DNA of 64,000 nucleotides from Azospirillum sp. OGB3 (lineage in GTDB: Bacteria > Pseudomonadota > Alphaproteobacteria > Azospirillales > Azospirillaceae). Position numbers and translations under genes: made by a program. Shown piece after piece: positions 25,993 through 34,502 of this stretch. Positions within the stretch are counted from its first letter, which is position 1, and every line of letters begins with the position of its first letter. The DNA lies in assembly GCF_014192915.1 (NCBI RefSeq), contig NZ_JACHYN010000005.1, forward strand, positions 310,001 through 374,000, in the 5' to 3' direction. The notes beneath the pieces were generated by a model that searched no databases, had not been told where the DNA came from, and saw only the letters and a list, made by a program, of their open reading frames with translations.

Positions 25993-26808
25993 ATGACCAT
26001 CACGACCGACACCCCCAGCCGTTGGGGAAAGATACCCGCCTGGTGGCTGGACCACCCCGATCTCGACGCCGACGGCTTCGCGGTCCTGGCGGCGCTCGCG
26101 ACCTTCGCCGATGAGAACGGTGTCTGCTGGCCGTCACAGTCGACGCTTGCGGCAAAGTTGAAACGCTCACGCCCGACCATCAACCGCATCCTGCAGCGTC
26201 TCGACGACATCGGCTTGGTCGGCATTGAACACCGCCGTGGCCGCGACGGCTCCCGGCTGTCCTGCCTGTACCGCCTGCGCATCACCCGGAACGAGGCCGA
26301 GGCCCAGCCCCAGATCCGCCCTGTTCGGGATCATGACAGGGATGACTCGCCAACGAACGCCCCCTGTCCAACGCCGAGTCAGGAACAACTCCATTCCGAA
26401 CAGATTCCGGACTCGCACGCTTCGGGCGGGCGCAGGCCGGTGCGCGATGTGCCTGAGGACTGGATGCCCACCGCCGGGGATTTCGCCTGGGCCAAGAACC
26501 GTTTCGGCGCCATCGATCTCGATCGGCACGTCGAGGGGTTCGTCCTGCGCTGTCAGGCGCACGGCTATCGCTACCGCGACGTCTCGGCCGCCTGGAGAGC
26601 TTGGCTGTCCCAGGACGTCGCCGCTGGCAAGGCGCCCGCGGAGAGAACCGCCCTGCCTGCCGCGGGTGCCGTGACGGGCATCGGCCAGGCCCGCCAAAGC
26701 GTGGCCGAACAGCGCGTCGACGCCTGGATGGCCGTGGCGGCCCGGCTGAAGGACGCCAAGCTCAAGGACGCTCAGCGCATCCCGCCCACCACCCGCCCCC
26801 GTTTCTGA
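25993..26808 (+). CDS. winged-helix replication protein, phage O-like
   Basis: 271 residues from the ATG at 25993. Residues about 8-85 are a winged helix of the type found in phage O proteins and plasmid replication accessory proteins (DADGFAVLAALATFADENG; SQSTLAAKLKRSRPTINRIL). Residues about 155-215 (DVPEDWMPTAGDFAWAKNRF, then FVLRCQAHGYRYRDVSAAWR) resemble the DnaT-like primosome segment seen in phage replisome organisers. It sits directly after the iteron array and before an equally unusual small gene, so a role in loading the replication machinery is likely but inferred. It could also simply be a regulator. Confidence 0.6.
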   Translation: MTITTDTPSRWGKIPAWWLDHPDLDADGFAVLAALATFADENGVCWPSQSTLAAKLKRSRPTINRILQRLDDIGLVGIEHRRGRDGSRLSCLYRLRITRNEAEAQPQIRPVRDHDRDDSPTNAPCPTPSQEQLHSEQIPDSHASGGRRPVRDVPEDWMPTAGDFAWAKNRFGAIDLDRHVEGFVLRCQAHGYRYRDVSAAWRAWLSQDVAAGKAPAERTALPAAGAVTGIGQARQSVAEQRVDAWMAVAARLKDAKLKDAQRIPPTTRPRF

Positions 26809-26818
26809 GGAGGTCCCG

Positions 26819-27403
26819 ATGTCCGTTGCAATGATGCCTTTGCCGGAGTGCTCTCCATTGCCCTTCGACCCGATGATGGCGCCGGCGGAGCGGTCCCGGC
26901 TCCTCATCGCCGCCTTCCCGGACGCGCTGCGGGAGGTCCTGACCACCGGTCACTCGGAACACCGCCCGCGCTTCGGTGACAACGGTTTCGAAGGGCTTCA
27001 GGAAACATGGTTTCCGCCGGCGACCGTTTCGGCCCGGCAAGCCGCCACGGCGCGGCGGATGCTGAATGATCTGGAGGACTCCATCCTGGCTCCGGCCGAG
27101 CCCGATCGTCTGCTTGGCCGTGTGCTGGCTTTGCTGTCGCATTTCCCGGCCAAGGGCTTGACGCCCGACGTCGAGCAGCTGGTGGCCATGGACTGGGTTG
27201 AGGATCTCGGCGAATTTCCGGTCTGGGCCATCGATGCGGCGGCGCGCGCTTGGCGTCGGACGAGGAAATGGCGGCCGAGCATCGCCGAGATGCGAGCCCT
27301 GTGCGAGGAGGCCTGCACGCGGGAGCGTGTCCTGGCGCAGCGGCTTCGCGCGATTGCCGGGGCCTGTCAGGGCGAGGTGATCCCCGTCCGCCGGATGGGA
27401 TGA
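26819..27403 (+). CDS. hypothetical protein, possibly a helicase-loader-like replication factor
   Basis: 194 residues, start at 26819 after a strong GAGGAGG site, 10 bp after the O-like gene. No family is recognised with confidence. The helical C-terminal half with AIDAAARAWRRTRKWRPSIAEMRALCEE resembles phage P-like/replication inhibitor proteins that handle the replicative helicase, which would fit an O/P-like pair beside an origin. This rests on general pattern and position only. Confidence 0.55.
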   Translation: MSVAMMPLPECSPLPFDPMMAPAERSRLLIAAFPDALREVLTTGHSEHRPRFGDNGFEGLQETWFPPATVSARQAATARRMLNDLEDSILAPAEPDRLLGRVLALLSHFPAKGLTPDVEQLVAMDWVEDLGEFPVWAIDAAARAWRRTRKWRPSIAEMRALCEEACTRERVLAQRLRAIAGACQGEVIPVRRMG

Positions 27404-27425
27404 CCGGATGCGGCGCGCGCGTTCG

Positions 27426-27480
27426 GTTCCGGCAACTGGGCGGGCGTCCATTGACAAAGTTCCGGCAACTTGCGCAGAAT
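27426..27480 (+). promoter_or_regulatory. parAB promoter with overlapping operator repeats
   Basis: TTGACA (27451-27456) and CAGAAT (27475-27480) are spaced by 18 bp and form a plausible sigma-70 promoter. The 12-bp direct repeat GTTCCGGCAACT occurs at 27426-27437 and 27459-27470, 33 bp (about three helical turns) apart. The second copy lies inside the promoter as the palindrome AAGTTCCGGCAACTT. This is the expected layout for autoregulation by the ParA N-terminal helix-turn-helix. Confidence 0.62.
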
Positions 27481-27507
27481 CCCCCAAACCGGACGAAGGG
27501 GATGACG

Positions 27508-28521
27508 ATGCCGCCGCTTGGTGGGGATGACATGCGCCAATTGCGTGAGCGCCGTGGGGAAAACCAGACGCAGTTTGCCGATTGGCTCAACGATCAGCTC
27601 GGCCGCAGCTACACGAAGGCGAAGATCAGCCGTTGGGAAGGCGGGGCGGAGCGCATCCCCCAGCAGGTCCAGGATTTCCTGGTGGACCAGACCACGGAAG
27701 ATCGTGCACGCACCGCGACCTTCCTGGCGATCGCCAACCAGAAGGGCGGCGTGGGCAAAACCGCCACGGCGGTGAATCTGGCCTATGCCCTGACGGAAGG
27801 AGGGGCGCGAGTCCTGCTGATCGACTGCGACTCCCAGAGCAACGCGACAGTCCATGTCGGTGTCGGCAACGCCGCCATCGTCGACTTGGAGCAGCGGCGC
27901 AAAACGCTTTATTTCGTGCTTCGCTCCGACGAGCCGATCTCGTCGGTGATCGTTCCGACCGGGGAACGCGGGCTCGATCTCGTCCCGGCGGGGCTTTCCC
28001 TGGCCGACGCCGACGTCGAGCTGGCCGCCGACTCCACCGGCGGGCTCGTGCTGCGCGAGAAGCTCGACGAGGTCCGCAACGTCTACGACTTCGTGGTGAT
28101 GGACTGCGCGCCCAATCTGGGGTTGGTCACGGCCAACGCCCTGTCGGCGGCTGAACTGGTCCTGGTGCCGGTTCAGACCGAAGCGCTGTCCCTGCTGGGC
28201 GTGAAGCGGCTGGTCGATACCATCAGCCGCATCCGCCGCCGCGTGAATCCCAGGCTGAAGATCGCCGGCATCATCCCCACCATGTACAACGAGCGCCTGA
28301 CCCAGGACCGCGCGACGCTTCAGGAGCTGCGCGAATCCTACGCCAAGCAGGTTCCGGTGTTCCCCCCCATCCCCCGCGCCACGGTCTACGGCAAGGCCGC
28401 CGCCGCCGGCATGATCACGCTGGCCGGCGATCCGGGCGCCCCGGGGGCGGAGACCTTCCGCGAGGTGGCCCGCCAGATCCGCGCCTACGCCACGCAGCGG
28501 GAGACCAGCCATGTCGCGTAA
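27508..28521 (+). CDS. parA: ParA-family partition ATPase with N-terminal helix-turn-helix
   Basis: 337 residues from the ATG at 27508 (GAAGGGG eight bases upstream; ATG 27502 is too close to it). Residues 9-50 look like an XRE-type DNA-binding domain (MRQLRERRGENQTQFADWL; KAKISRWEGG). The deviant Walker A box is KGGVGKTA (79-86), followed by LLIDCDSQSNAT and the Walker B-type VVMDCAPNLG. The ATPase moves replicon copies apart along the nucleoid with ParB and parS. The DNA-binding N-terminus, as in type Ia ParA proteins, implies repression of its own promoter. Its end overlaps the parB start by 11 bp. Confidence 0.93.
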   Translation: MPPLGGDDMRQLRERRGENQTQFADWLNDQLGRSYTKAKISRWEGGAERIPQQVQDFLVDQTTEDRARTATFLAIANQKGGVGKTATAVNLAYALTEGGARVLLIDCDSQSNATVHVGVGNAAIVDLEQRRKTLYFVLRSDEPISSVIVPTGERGLDLVPAGLSLADADVELAADSTGGLVLREKLDEVRNVYDFVVMDCAPNLGLVTANALSAAELVLVPVQTEALSLLGVKRLVDTISRIRRRVNPRLKIAGIIPTMYNERLTQDRATLQELRESYAKQVPVFPPIPRATVYGKAAAAGMITLAGDPGAPGAETFREVARQIRAYATQRETSHVA

Positions 28522-29383
28522 GTTCGAGCGCAAGACGAAGGAGCTGCTGGGCGGCACCTCCACCCTGTCGATCGGCACCGACAAGCTGTTCGGCACGTCG
28601 TCCGGCTTCCCGCACGTGGTGGAGCTGGACATCGACCGGGTGCACCGCAATCCCGACCAGCCGCGCCGCCACTTCGACGAGGCGGAGCTGCGCAGCCTGG
28701 CCGCGTCCATCGACCGTTACGGCTTGCAGAATCCGATCCTCGTCCGGCCGCTGCCGCAAGGCGACTATCTGCTGATCGGCGGCGAGCGCCGGGTGCGCGC
28801 CCACGAGATCCTCGGCCGCAAGACGGTCTTCGCCATTCTCACCTCTGGCGACCCGGACGAGATCGGGCTGATCGACAACGTCCAGCGGGTTGATCTCAAC
28901 GCGGTGGAGTATGCCGCCGCCCTCGCCCGTCTGGTGGAGAAGCACGGCTACACCCACGACGAGTTGGCGGCGGTCGTCGGCAAGGACCGCACGGACATCA
29001 CCAAGCTGCTGGCCATCCTGACCTTGCCGGCCGACATGCTGGAAGAGTATGCGGCGTCCTGTACGCGGGTGTCCCGGTCGGTGCTGATCGAGATCGCCGC
29101 CGCTCCGGCCGACCTGCGCCCGGCGCTGTGGGCCCAGGCGAAGGAGGGAGCCTCCGTCAAGGCCGTCCGGCAGGCCAAGCGCGACCACGCGCAAGGGCAG
29201 TCGCCTTCCCTCCGCGAAGCGGGACCGCACGATCCGGAACGGACGCTCCAGGCGAGTGTCAAACGCATCATCCGCGACGTGGCCGTCGTGCGCGAACAGC
29301 GTCACCTGCTCGACACGGCACACCGCGAGCGCCTGCTTCAACTGCGCGCGGAAATCGACGCCATTCTCCAGAGCGCCGAGTGA
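28511..29383 (+). CDS. parB: ParB-family partition protein
   Basis: 290 residues. The N-terminal ParB/Srx domain includes the start motif VHRNPDQPRRHFDEAEL and the CTP-binding GERR box (92-95, in LIGGERRVRAHEIL). The central helix-turn-helix reads LVEKHGYTHDELAAVVGKDRTDITKLLAIL in two segments around residues 140-175. A basic C-terminal part serves dimerisation. ParB loads on parS, spreads as a CTP clamp and recruits ParA. It overlaps parA, and two large palindromes right after its stop are good parS candidates. Confidence 0.93.
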   Translation: MSRKFERKTKELLGGTSTLSIGTDKLFGTSSGFPHVVELDIDRVHRNPDQPRRHFDEAELRSLAASIDRYGLQNPILVRPLPQGDYLLIGGERRVRAHEILGRKTVFAILTSGDPDEIGLIDNVQRVDLNAVEYAAALARLVEKHGYTHDELAAVVGKDRTDITKLLAILTLPADMLEEYAASCTRVSRSVLIEIAAAPADLRPALWAQAKEGASVKAVRQAKRDHAQGQSPSLREAGPHDPERTLQASVKRIIRDVAVVREQRHLLDTAHRERLLQLRAEIDAILQSAE

Positions 29384-29398
29384 GGGTGCTTGGCCCCT

Positions 29399-29418
29399 GA
29401 TGTGGGACGTCCCACATC
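29399..29418. promoter_or_regulatory. parS-like centromere palindrome 1
   Basis: A perfect 20-bp palindrome with the core ATGTGGGACGTCCCACAT, 15 bp after the parB stop. The identical 18-bp core recurs 53 bp downstream. A ParB-binding centromere is the natural interpretation. Confidence 0.75.
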
Positions 29419-29444
29419 GACGGAGCGCTTCTCGTGTTTTCAAA

Positions 29445-29478
29445 GACTGGGCATGTGGGACGTCCCACATGCCCAGTC
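29445..29478. promoter_or_regulatory. parS-like centromere palindrome 2
   Basis: A perfect 34-bp palindrome centred between 29461 and 29462 (arms 29445-29461 and 29462-29478), containing the same 18-bp core as the site at 29399. In RNA it would form a 17-bp stem, so it could also stop parAB transcription. Confidence 0.75.
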
Positions 29479-29542
29479 CTTCCCCAGCACCGATCGCCGC
29501 AAAAGACCGTCGACTCCTCGCGTTCGAAACGCGGCTGTCCAC

Positions 29543-29556
29543 TTGACCGCCGTCAA
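29543..29556. promoter_or_regulatory. FNR/NNR-type box upstream of norC
   Basis: TTGACCGCCGTCAA is a perfect 5-bp inverted repeat with a 4-bp spacer, the form bound by Crp/Fnr-family nitric-oxide and anaerobic regulators (NnrR, Dnr, FnrN). It is 105 bp upstream of norC. The corresponding regulator gene is not in the window. Confidence 0.7.
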
Positions 29557-29660
29557 GGATAGTCGCACCAAATCAGTCAACTTTCTCCGGCATGGCGCAC
29601 AACCAACGCTGCTCACGGCCCCTCCGTTCTACGAAGGCCTGACCCAGGAGAAACGAACGC

Positions 29661-30113
29661 ATGACGGAACGCTTCACCAAAGCGGCCGCCCGGAACATCT
29701 TTTACGGCGGATCGCTCTTCTTCTTCGCCGCCTTCGTCTCGTTGACGGCGGCAAGCCACATCTACGTCGTCAACACCGGCACCGACAGCAAGGGGCTGAC
29801 CGACAGCGTCGCCCGCGGCAAGCATGTGTGGGAGAAGAACTCCTGCATCAACTGCCACACGCTGCTGGGCGAGGGCGCCTATTTCGCGCCGGAATTGGGC
29901 AACGTCTGGATCCGCTACGGCGGTGACAAGGACCCGGAGGGCGCGCGCGCCGCCCTGGCCGGCTGGATGGCAGCCCAGCCCAGCGGCATCGAAGGCCGCC
30001 GCCAGATGCCGCAGTTCCACCTGACGGAGCAGGAGGTCAACGACCTCGCCGCCTTCCTGGAGTGGACCAGCCGCATCAACACCCAGAACTGGCCGCCCAA
30101 GATTTCCGGCTGA
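29661..30113 (+). CDS. norC: nitric oxide reductase subunit C (cytochrome c)
   Basis: 150 residues, the usual NorC length. One N-terminal membrane anchor (about 14-33) is followed by a periplasmic cytochrome c domain with the heme motif CINCH (62-66) and the methionine ligand in RRQMPQFHLT. It passes electrons to NorB, which reduces two NO to N2O in denitrification or NO detoxification. The ATG at 29661 follows AGGAGAAACG. It is the first gene of norCBQD, with an FNR/NNR box upstream, and lies just after the parS region. Confidence 0.97.
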   Translation: MTERFTKAAARNIFYGGSLFFFAAFVSLTAASHIYVVNTGTDSKGLTDSVARGKHVWEKNSCINCHTLLGEGAYFAPELGNVWIRYGGDKDPEGARAALAGWMAAQPSGIEGRRQMPQFHLTEQEVNDLAAFLEWTSRINTQNWPPKISG

Positions 30114-30129
30114 CGAAGGACGAAAGGCC

Positions 30130-31482
30130 ATGAAATACCAATCGCAAAAGGTCGCGCTGCCCTACTTCTACGGCGCGCTGGCCCTGTTCGGCGTGCAGCT
30201 CCTGGTCGGCCTGCTGGCCGGCACGGTCTATGTGCTGCCCAACGTCCTGTCGGAACTGCTTCCCTTCAACATCCTGCGGATGATCCACACGAATGCGCTG
30301 ATCGTCTGGCTGCTGATGGGCTTCTTCGGTGCTGCCTACTATCTGATCCCCGAGGAGGCGGAGCGCGAGCTGCACAGCCCGAAGCTGGCCTACATCCAAT
30401 TCGGCCTGTTCATGTTCGGCGCGTTGGCCGCCGTGGTCGGCTACGTCTTCCGCATCCACGAGGGCCGGGAGTTCCTGGAACAGCCGACGTGGATCAAGGT
30501 CGCCATCGTCGTCGTCGCGCTGATGTTCCTCTACAACATCTCCATGACGGTGCTGAAGGGCCGGCGCACGGTCATCACCAACATCCTGGTGATGGGGCTG
30601 TGGGGCATCGCGCTGTTCTTCCTGTTCTCCTTCTACAACCCAACCAACCTCGCGCTGGACAAGATGTACTGGTGGTACGTTGTCCACCTGTGGGTCGAGG
30701 GCGTGTGGGAGCTGGTGATGGCCTCGATCCTCGCCTTCCTGATGATCAAGATGACCGGCGTCGACCGCGAGATCGTCGAGAAGTGGCTCTACGCCATCGT
30801 CGGTCTCGCCCTCTTCTCCGGCCTGCTGGGCACCGGGCACCATTACTACTGGATCGGCACGCCGGGCTACTGGCAGTGGATCGGCTCGCTGTTCTCGACG
30901 CTGGAGGTCGCCCCCTTCTTCTTCATGGTCGTCTTCGCGGTGAAGATGGTGCTGAAGGGCGGGCGCGATCACCCGAACAAGGCCGCCCTGCTCTGGTCGG
31001 TCGGCTGCGCGGTGACGGCCTTCTTCGGGGCCGGCGTCTGGGGCTTCCTGCACACGCTGTCCTGGGTCAACTACTACACCCACGGGACGCAGGTGACGGC
31101 GGCGCACGGGCATCTTGCCTTCTTCGGCGCCTATGTGATGATCAACCTCGCCATCTTCAGCTACGCCATGCCGCATCTGCGCGGCGTCGCGCCCTACCAC
31201 CAGACCCTCAACAAGGCCAGCTTCTGGTTGATGACCGGCGGCATGACGGTGATGACCTTCGCCCTGACCTTCGCCGGGGTCGTGCAGGTCCACCTGCAGC
31301 GCGTGATGGGCATGGACTACATGACCGTCCAGGCGGAGATCGCCCCCTTCTACTGGGTGCGTCTGGCCGCCGGTGCCGCGGTGTTCATCGGCGCCGTCCT
31401 CTATCTCTACGCTCTGCTCGGGCCGGTGCCCGCGTCCCGCAAGACCACCGGGATCGGCGCCGCCGTGCAGCCCGCCGAGTGA
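30130..31482 (+). CDS. norB: nitric oxide reductase subunit B
   Basis: 450 residues with 12 membrane segments, a heme-copper oxidase superfamily member. All expected ligands are in place: H53 and H328 for heme b, H326 for heme b3, H186, H237 and H238 plus E190 for the non-heme iron, and E259. Each is offset by a constant 21 from the Pseudomonas aeruginosa residue recalled for that role (H53 apart), so the active site looks intact. It forms the cNOR complex with NorC. It starts 16 bp after norC. This is the short cytochrome-c-dependent type, not quinol-dependent qNor. Confidence 0.97.
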   Translation: MKYQSQKVALPYFYGALALFGVQLLVGLLAGTVYVLPNVLSELLPFNILRMIHTNALIVWLLMGFFGAAYYLIPEEAERELHSPKLAYIQFGLFMFGALAAVVGYVFRIHEGREFLEQPTWIKVAIVVVALMFLYNISMTVLKGRRTVITNILVMGLWGIALFFLFSFYNPTNLALDKMYWWYVVHLWVEGVWELVMASILAFLMIKMTGVDREIVEKWLYAIVGLALFSGLLGTGHHYYWIGTPGYWQWIGSLFSTLEVAPFFFMVVFAVKMVLKGGRDHPNKAALLWSVGCAVTAFFGAGVWGFLHTLSWVNYYTHGTQVTAAHGHLAFFGAYVMINLAIFSYAMPHLRGVAPYHQTLNKASFWLMTGGMTVMTFALTFAGVVQVHLQRVMGMDYMTVQAEIAPFYWVRLAAGAAVFIGAVLYLYALLGPVPASRKTTGIGAAVQPAE

Positions 31483-31491
31483 TCAGGACCT

Positions 31492-31520
31492 TCCCCTCCT
31501 CCGCGCGCCGGGGGAGGGGA
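31492..31520 (+). repeat. intercistronic hairpin between norB and norQ
   Basis: TCCCCTCCTCCG (31492-31503) pairs with CGGGGGAGGGGA (31509-31520) with one G-T pair. It belongs to the same C-rich/G-rich intergenic family as the elements near 239 and 14847. It may reduce read-through, which would lower norQD relative to norCB. Confidence 0.55.
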
Positions 31521-31569
31521 CCTCTCCTTTCCGCCTTCCGCTTTCGCCTTCGTTTTCGAGGAGACACCC

Positions 31570-32382
31570 ATGACCCGCAGCGCCCTGAAGGCCGTCGCGG
31601 ACGACCTCGACATCCCCTACTACAAGGCCGTCGCCGACGAGTGCGAGCTGTTCGAGCACGCTTTCCGCCACCGCCTGCCGCTGCTGCTGAAGGGGCCGAC
31701 GGGCTGCGGCAAGACGCGCTTCGTCTCGCACATGGCGGCCCGGCTGGGTCGTCCCCTCTACACCGTGTCCTGCCACGACGACCTGACCGCCGCCGACCTG
31801 ACCGGGCGTTACTTGCTCAAGGGCGGCGACACGGTGTGGGCGGACGGCCCGCTGACCCGCGCCGTGCGCGAGGGGGCCGTCTGCTACCTCGACGAGGTGG
31901 TGGAGGCGCGCAAGGACGTGACCGTCGTGCTCCACCCGCTGACCGACGACCGCCGCCTGCTGCCGCTGGATCGCACGGGGGAACTGCTGGAGGCGCCGGA
32001 CGACTTCATGCTGGTCGTCTCCTACAACCCCGGCTACCAGAACGTTCTGAAGACCCTGAAGCCCAGCACGCGCCAGCGTTTCCTCGCCATCGAATTCGAC
32101 TTTCCGGCGCCGGAGGACGAGGCCGTCATCGTCGCCCGCGAGAGCGGCCTGCCGGAGGGGCGCGTCGCCCCGCTGGTCCGACTGGCCGGCGCGCTGCGCG
32201 CCCTGAAGGGCCAGGATCTTGAGGAGGGCGTCTCCACCCGTCTGCTCGTCTATTGCGCCACGCTGATCCGCTCCGGCGTGAAGCCCGAGCGGGCCATCCG
32301 CACCGCGCTGATCGAACCGCTGACCGATGATGCCGACGTGCGGCAGGCGCTGCTGCGCGTCGCCGACATCGCCCTGGGATAA
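31570..32382 (+). CDS. norQ: NorQ/CbbQ-family AAA+ ATPase
   Basis: 270 residues, a MoxR-group AAA+ protein. Walker A is GPTGCGKT (42-49) and Walker B is CYLDE (D108, E109); a NorQ-type C-terminal domain follows ([15 protein letters not shown]). With NorD it forms a chaperone that activates NO reductase, thought to insert or adjust the non-heme iron. It starts 87 bp after norB, across a hairpin, and is 12 bp before norD. Confidence 0.95.
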   Translation: MTRSALKAVADDLDIPYYKAVADECELFEHAFRHRLPLLLKGPTGCGKTRFVSHMAARLGRPLYTVSCHDDLTAADLTGRYLLKGGDTVWADGPLTRAVREGAVCYLDEVVEARKDVTVVLHPLTDDRRLLPLDRTGELLEAPDDFMLVVSYNPGYQNVLKTLKPSTRQRFLAIEFDFPAPEDEAVIVARESGLPEGRVAPLVRLAGALRALKGQDLEEGVSTRLLVYCATLIRSGVKPERAIRTALIEPLTDDADVRQALLRVADIALG

Positions 32383-32394
32383 GGGAAACGGACC

Positions 32395-34302
32395 ATGCTG
32401 TCGCTGCTTGAACCCGAGGAGTTCATCGGCCGCCACTGGCACCGCTTGGTCGGTGGGCGGTCGAGCCTGCCGCACCATCCGGACGCCGCGGTGACGCTGG
32501 AGGCGATCCGGCCCCGGCTGGCGGTCTTCTTCCGCGGGCTGGGCGGCGACCGGGGTGTGAGGTTGGCCGCGGCGGCGCGGGCTTCCTCCGGTCACCGCCT
32601 GTCGGTGCTGGAGCGCATCGGCCTCGGCACGGAGCGGCTCGAGCGGCCGGTGCTGGACGGTGACGTGCTGCAGCTTCCCGCCTTGCTCGACGTGTTTCCA
32701 GATACGGCGCTGAACGAGCGGCTCTACGAATGGCTGGCTGCCTACTTCGCGCATGCGCAGGTTGATGGCGCTCCCCCTACCGACCCGCTGCGGGCCGATG
32801 TGCGGGCGCTGCGGCAGGCCCACGCGACCACCGCGCGGGTTCTCGCGCGCTGGCCGGGTTTGACCCGCCTGCACGGGGATCTGTGCACGGGGCTGATCGC
32901 CGTCCGGCCCAGGCGCTCCCTGCCGAAGGATGAGGCGATGGTGGAGGCGGCGGTGCTGTCTCTGTTGGGCGACGGCAACGGCGGCGCGGTGCTGGACGGG
33001 GCGGTTCCGCTGGACCGCTTCAACGCCCCGGCCGGTTACAAGCCATTCCTGCCGGTGCCGCTGTGGGGCGAGGTTTCGGCGCCCGCGCCGTCCGGTGCCG
33101 CGGCGGATTCCGATGCTGAGGAGGATGGAGGCGCGGCCCCCTCTTCCGAAAGCGATGGCCAGCGCCGGAAGGCGACACGGCGCGACAGCGATCAGGTGCA
33201 GCGCGAGGACCCGCTGATCCTGAACCGCTTCGAGAAGATCTTCGGTTTGGCGGAGATGATGAACATCCCCCGCCCGGTCGATGACGACGACGAGGATGCC
33301 GCACGCCAGGCCGCTGACGACATGGAGGAAATCGCGCTCGCCCAGCACCAGCGCAAGCCCTCGACCCGGCTGAAGCTCGACCTCGAACTGGCTCCCGCCG
33401 CCGTGGACGCGGCGCCGCTGACGGCGGTGCTGACCTATCCGGAATGGGACCATCGCCGGCGCGCCTATCACCCAGCCCATTGCCGTGTCGTCGCCGAACC
33501 CGCGCCGGAGGATGGGGAGGACTGGGCGCCCGACGAGGCCGCCCTGCGCCGCATCCGGCAGGTCCGCCGTCAGTTCGAGGCGCTGCGCCCGAAGCGTATG
33601 GTCTTCACCGGCCAGCCGGACGGCGACGATCTCGACCTCACGGCGTTGGTGCGCCGTTGCGCCGACCAGCGCGCGGGCGGGGCGGGCAGCGACCGCGTCT
33701 ATCAGGCGGCGCGCAACGCGGCGCGCGATCTGGCGGTGGCGGTGCTGGTCGACACCTCGCTGTCCACCGACGGCTGGGTGGACGGGCACCGCGTGCTGGA
33801 TGTCGAGAAGGAGGCCCTGCTGGCATTGTCGAACGGGCTGAACGCCTGCGGCGACCCGCACGCCATCTTCGCCTTCACCTCGAAGAAGCGCGACTGGGTT
33901 CGGGTGCAGACGGTCAAGGCGTTCGACGAGCCTTTGAGCGCCCGGGTGCAGCGCCGCGTCCAGGCGCTGAAGCCCGGCCACTACACCCGCATGGGGGCGG
34001 CGCTGCGTCACACCGCCGCGCGCCTGGCGGAACGGCCCAACCGCCACCGCCTGCTGATCCTGCTGTCGGACGGCAAGCCCAACGACGTGGACCACTACGA
34101 GGGACGCTACGGCATCGAGGACACGCGCGTGGCGATCCAGGAGGCCCGCCGCCAGGGCATCGCCCTGTTCGGCATTACCGTGGACGCCGAGGCGCGAGAC
34201 TATTTTCCTTATCTGTTCGGCCGCGGCGGCTATGCGATCTTCCCGCAGGTCACGCATCTGACGAAAGCGCTGCCGGCGTTGTACCGGCAGGTGGTGGGGT
34301 AG
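32395..34302 (+). CDS. norD: NorD, von Willebrand factor A domain activation protein
   Basis: 635 residues. The C-terminal third is a VWA domain with the metal-ion-dependent adhesion site DTSLS starting at residue 453, then LILLSDGKPNDVDHYEGRYG. The long middle region is acidic and rich in Ala/Glu/Asp (SDAEEDGGA; DDDDEDAARQ), as usual in NorD. It partners NorQ in maturing the NorCB complex. It is the last gene of the nor operon and is followed by a 13-bp-stem hairpin at 34367. Confidence 0.95.
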   Translation: MLSLLEPEEFIGRHWHRLVGGRSSLPHHPDAAVTLEAIRPRLAVFFRGLGGDRGVRLAAAARASSGHRLSVLERIGLGTERLERPVLDGDVLQLPALLDVFPDTALNERLYEWLAAYFAHAQVDGAPPTDPLRADVRALRQAHATTARVLARWPGLTRLHGDLCTGLIAVRPRRSLPKDEAMVEAAVLSLLGDGNGGAVLDGAVPLDRFNAPAGYKPFLPVPLWGEVSAPAPSGAAADSDAEEDGGAAPSSESDGQRRKATRRDSDQVQREDPLILNRFEKIFGLAEMMNIPRPVDDDDEDAARQAADDMEEIALAQHQRKPSTRLKLDLELAPAAVDAAPLTAVLTYPEWDHRRRAYHPAHCRVVAEPAPEDGEDWAPDEAALRRIRQVRRQFEALRPKRMVFTGQPDGDDLDLTALVRRCADQRAGGAGSDRVYQAARNAARDLAVAVLVDTSLSTDGWVDGHRVLDVEKEALLALSNGLNACGDPHAIFAFTSKKRDWVRVQTVKAFDEPLSARVQRRVQALKPGHYTRMGAALRHTAARLAERPNRHRLLILLSDGKPNDVDHYEGRYGIEDTRVAIQEARRQGIALFGITVDAEARDYFPYLFGRGGYAIFPQVTHLTKALPALYRQVVG

Positions 34303-34366
34303 GCGGCAGTCGAGCCGCCGATGTTCCGGTCACAATGATGTGTGGAGCGGTGCGCAACCTTTGATG

Positions 34367-34403
34367 CCGAAGGCATTTGATGGCGTCCACCAAATGCCTT
34401 CGG
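34367..34403. terminator. hairpin after norD
   Basis: CCGAAGGCATTTG (34367-34379) and CAAATGCCTTCGG (34391-34403) form a perfect 13-bp stem with an 11-nt loop, 64 bp after the norD stop. No T-run follows beyond TT. It lies between convergent genes and could serve both. Confidence 0.6.
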
Positions 34404-34502
34404 TTCAAACCCGGCAGCACATGGCGCAGCCATGTGCGAAAGGGCCATGCGGCCGGCCGATCATGGAGTTGTTCATGGGCCGGCTGTATGGGCAGGTCGG
34501 CG

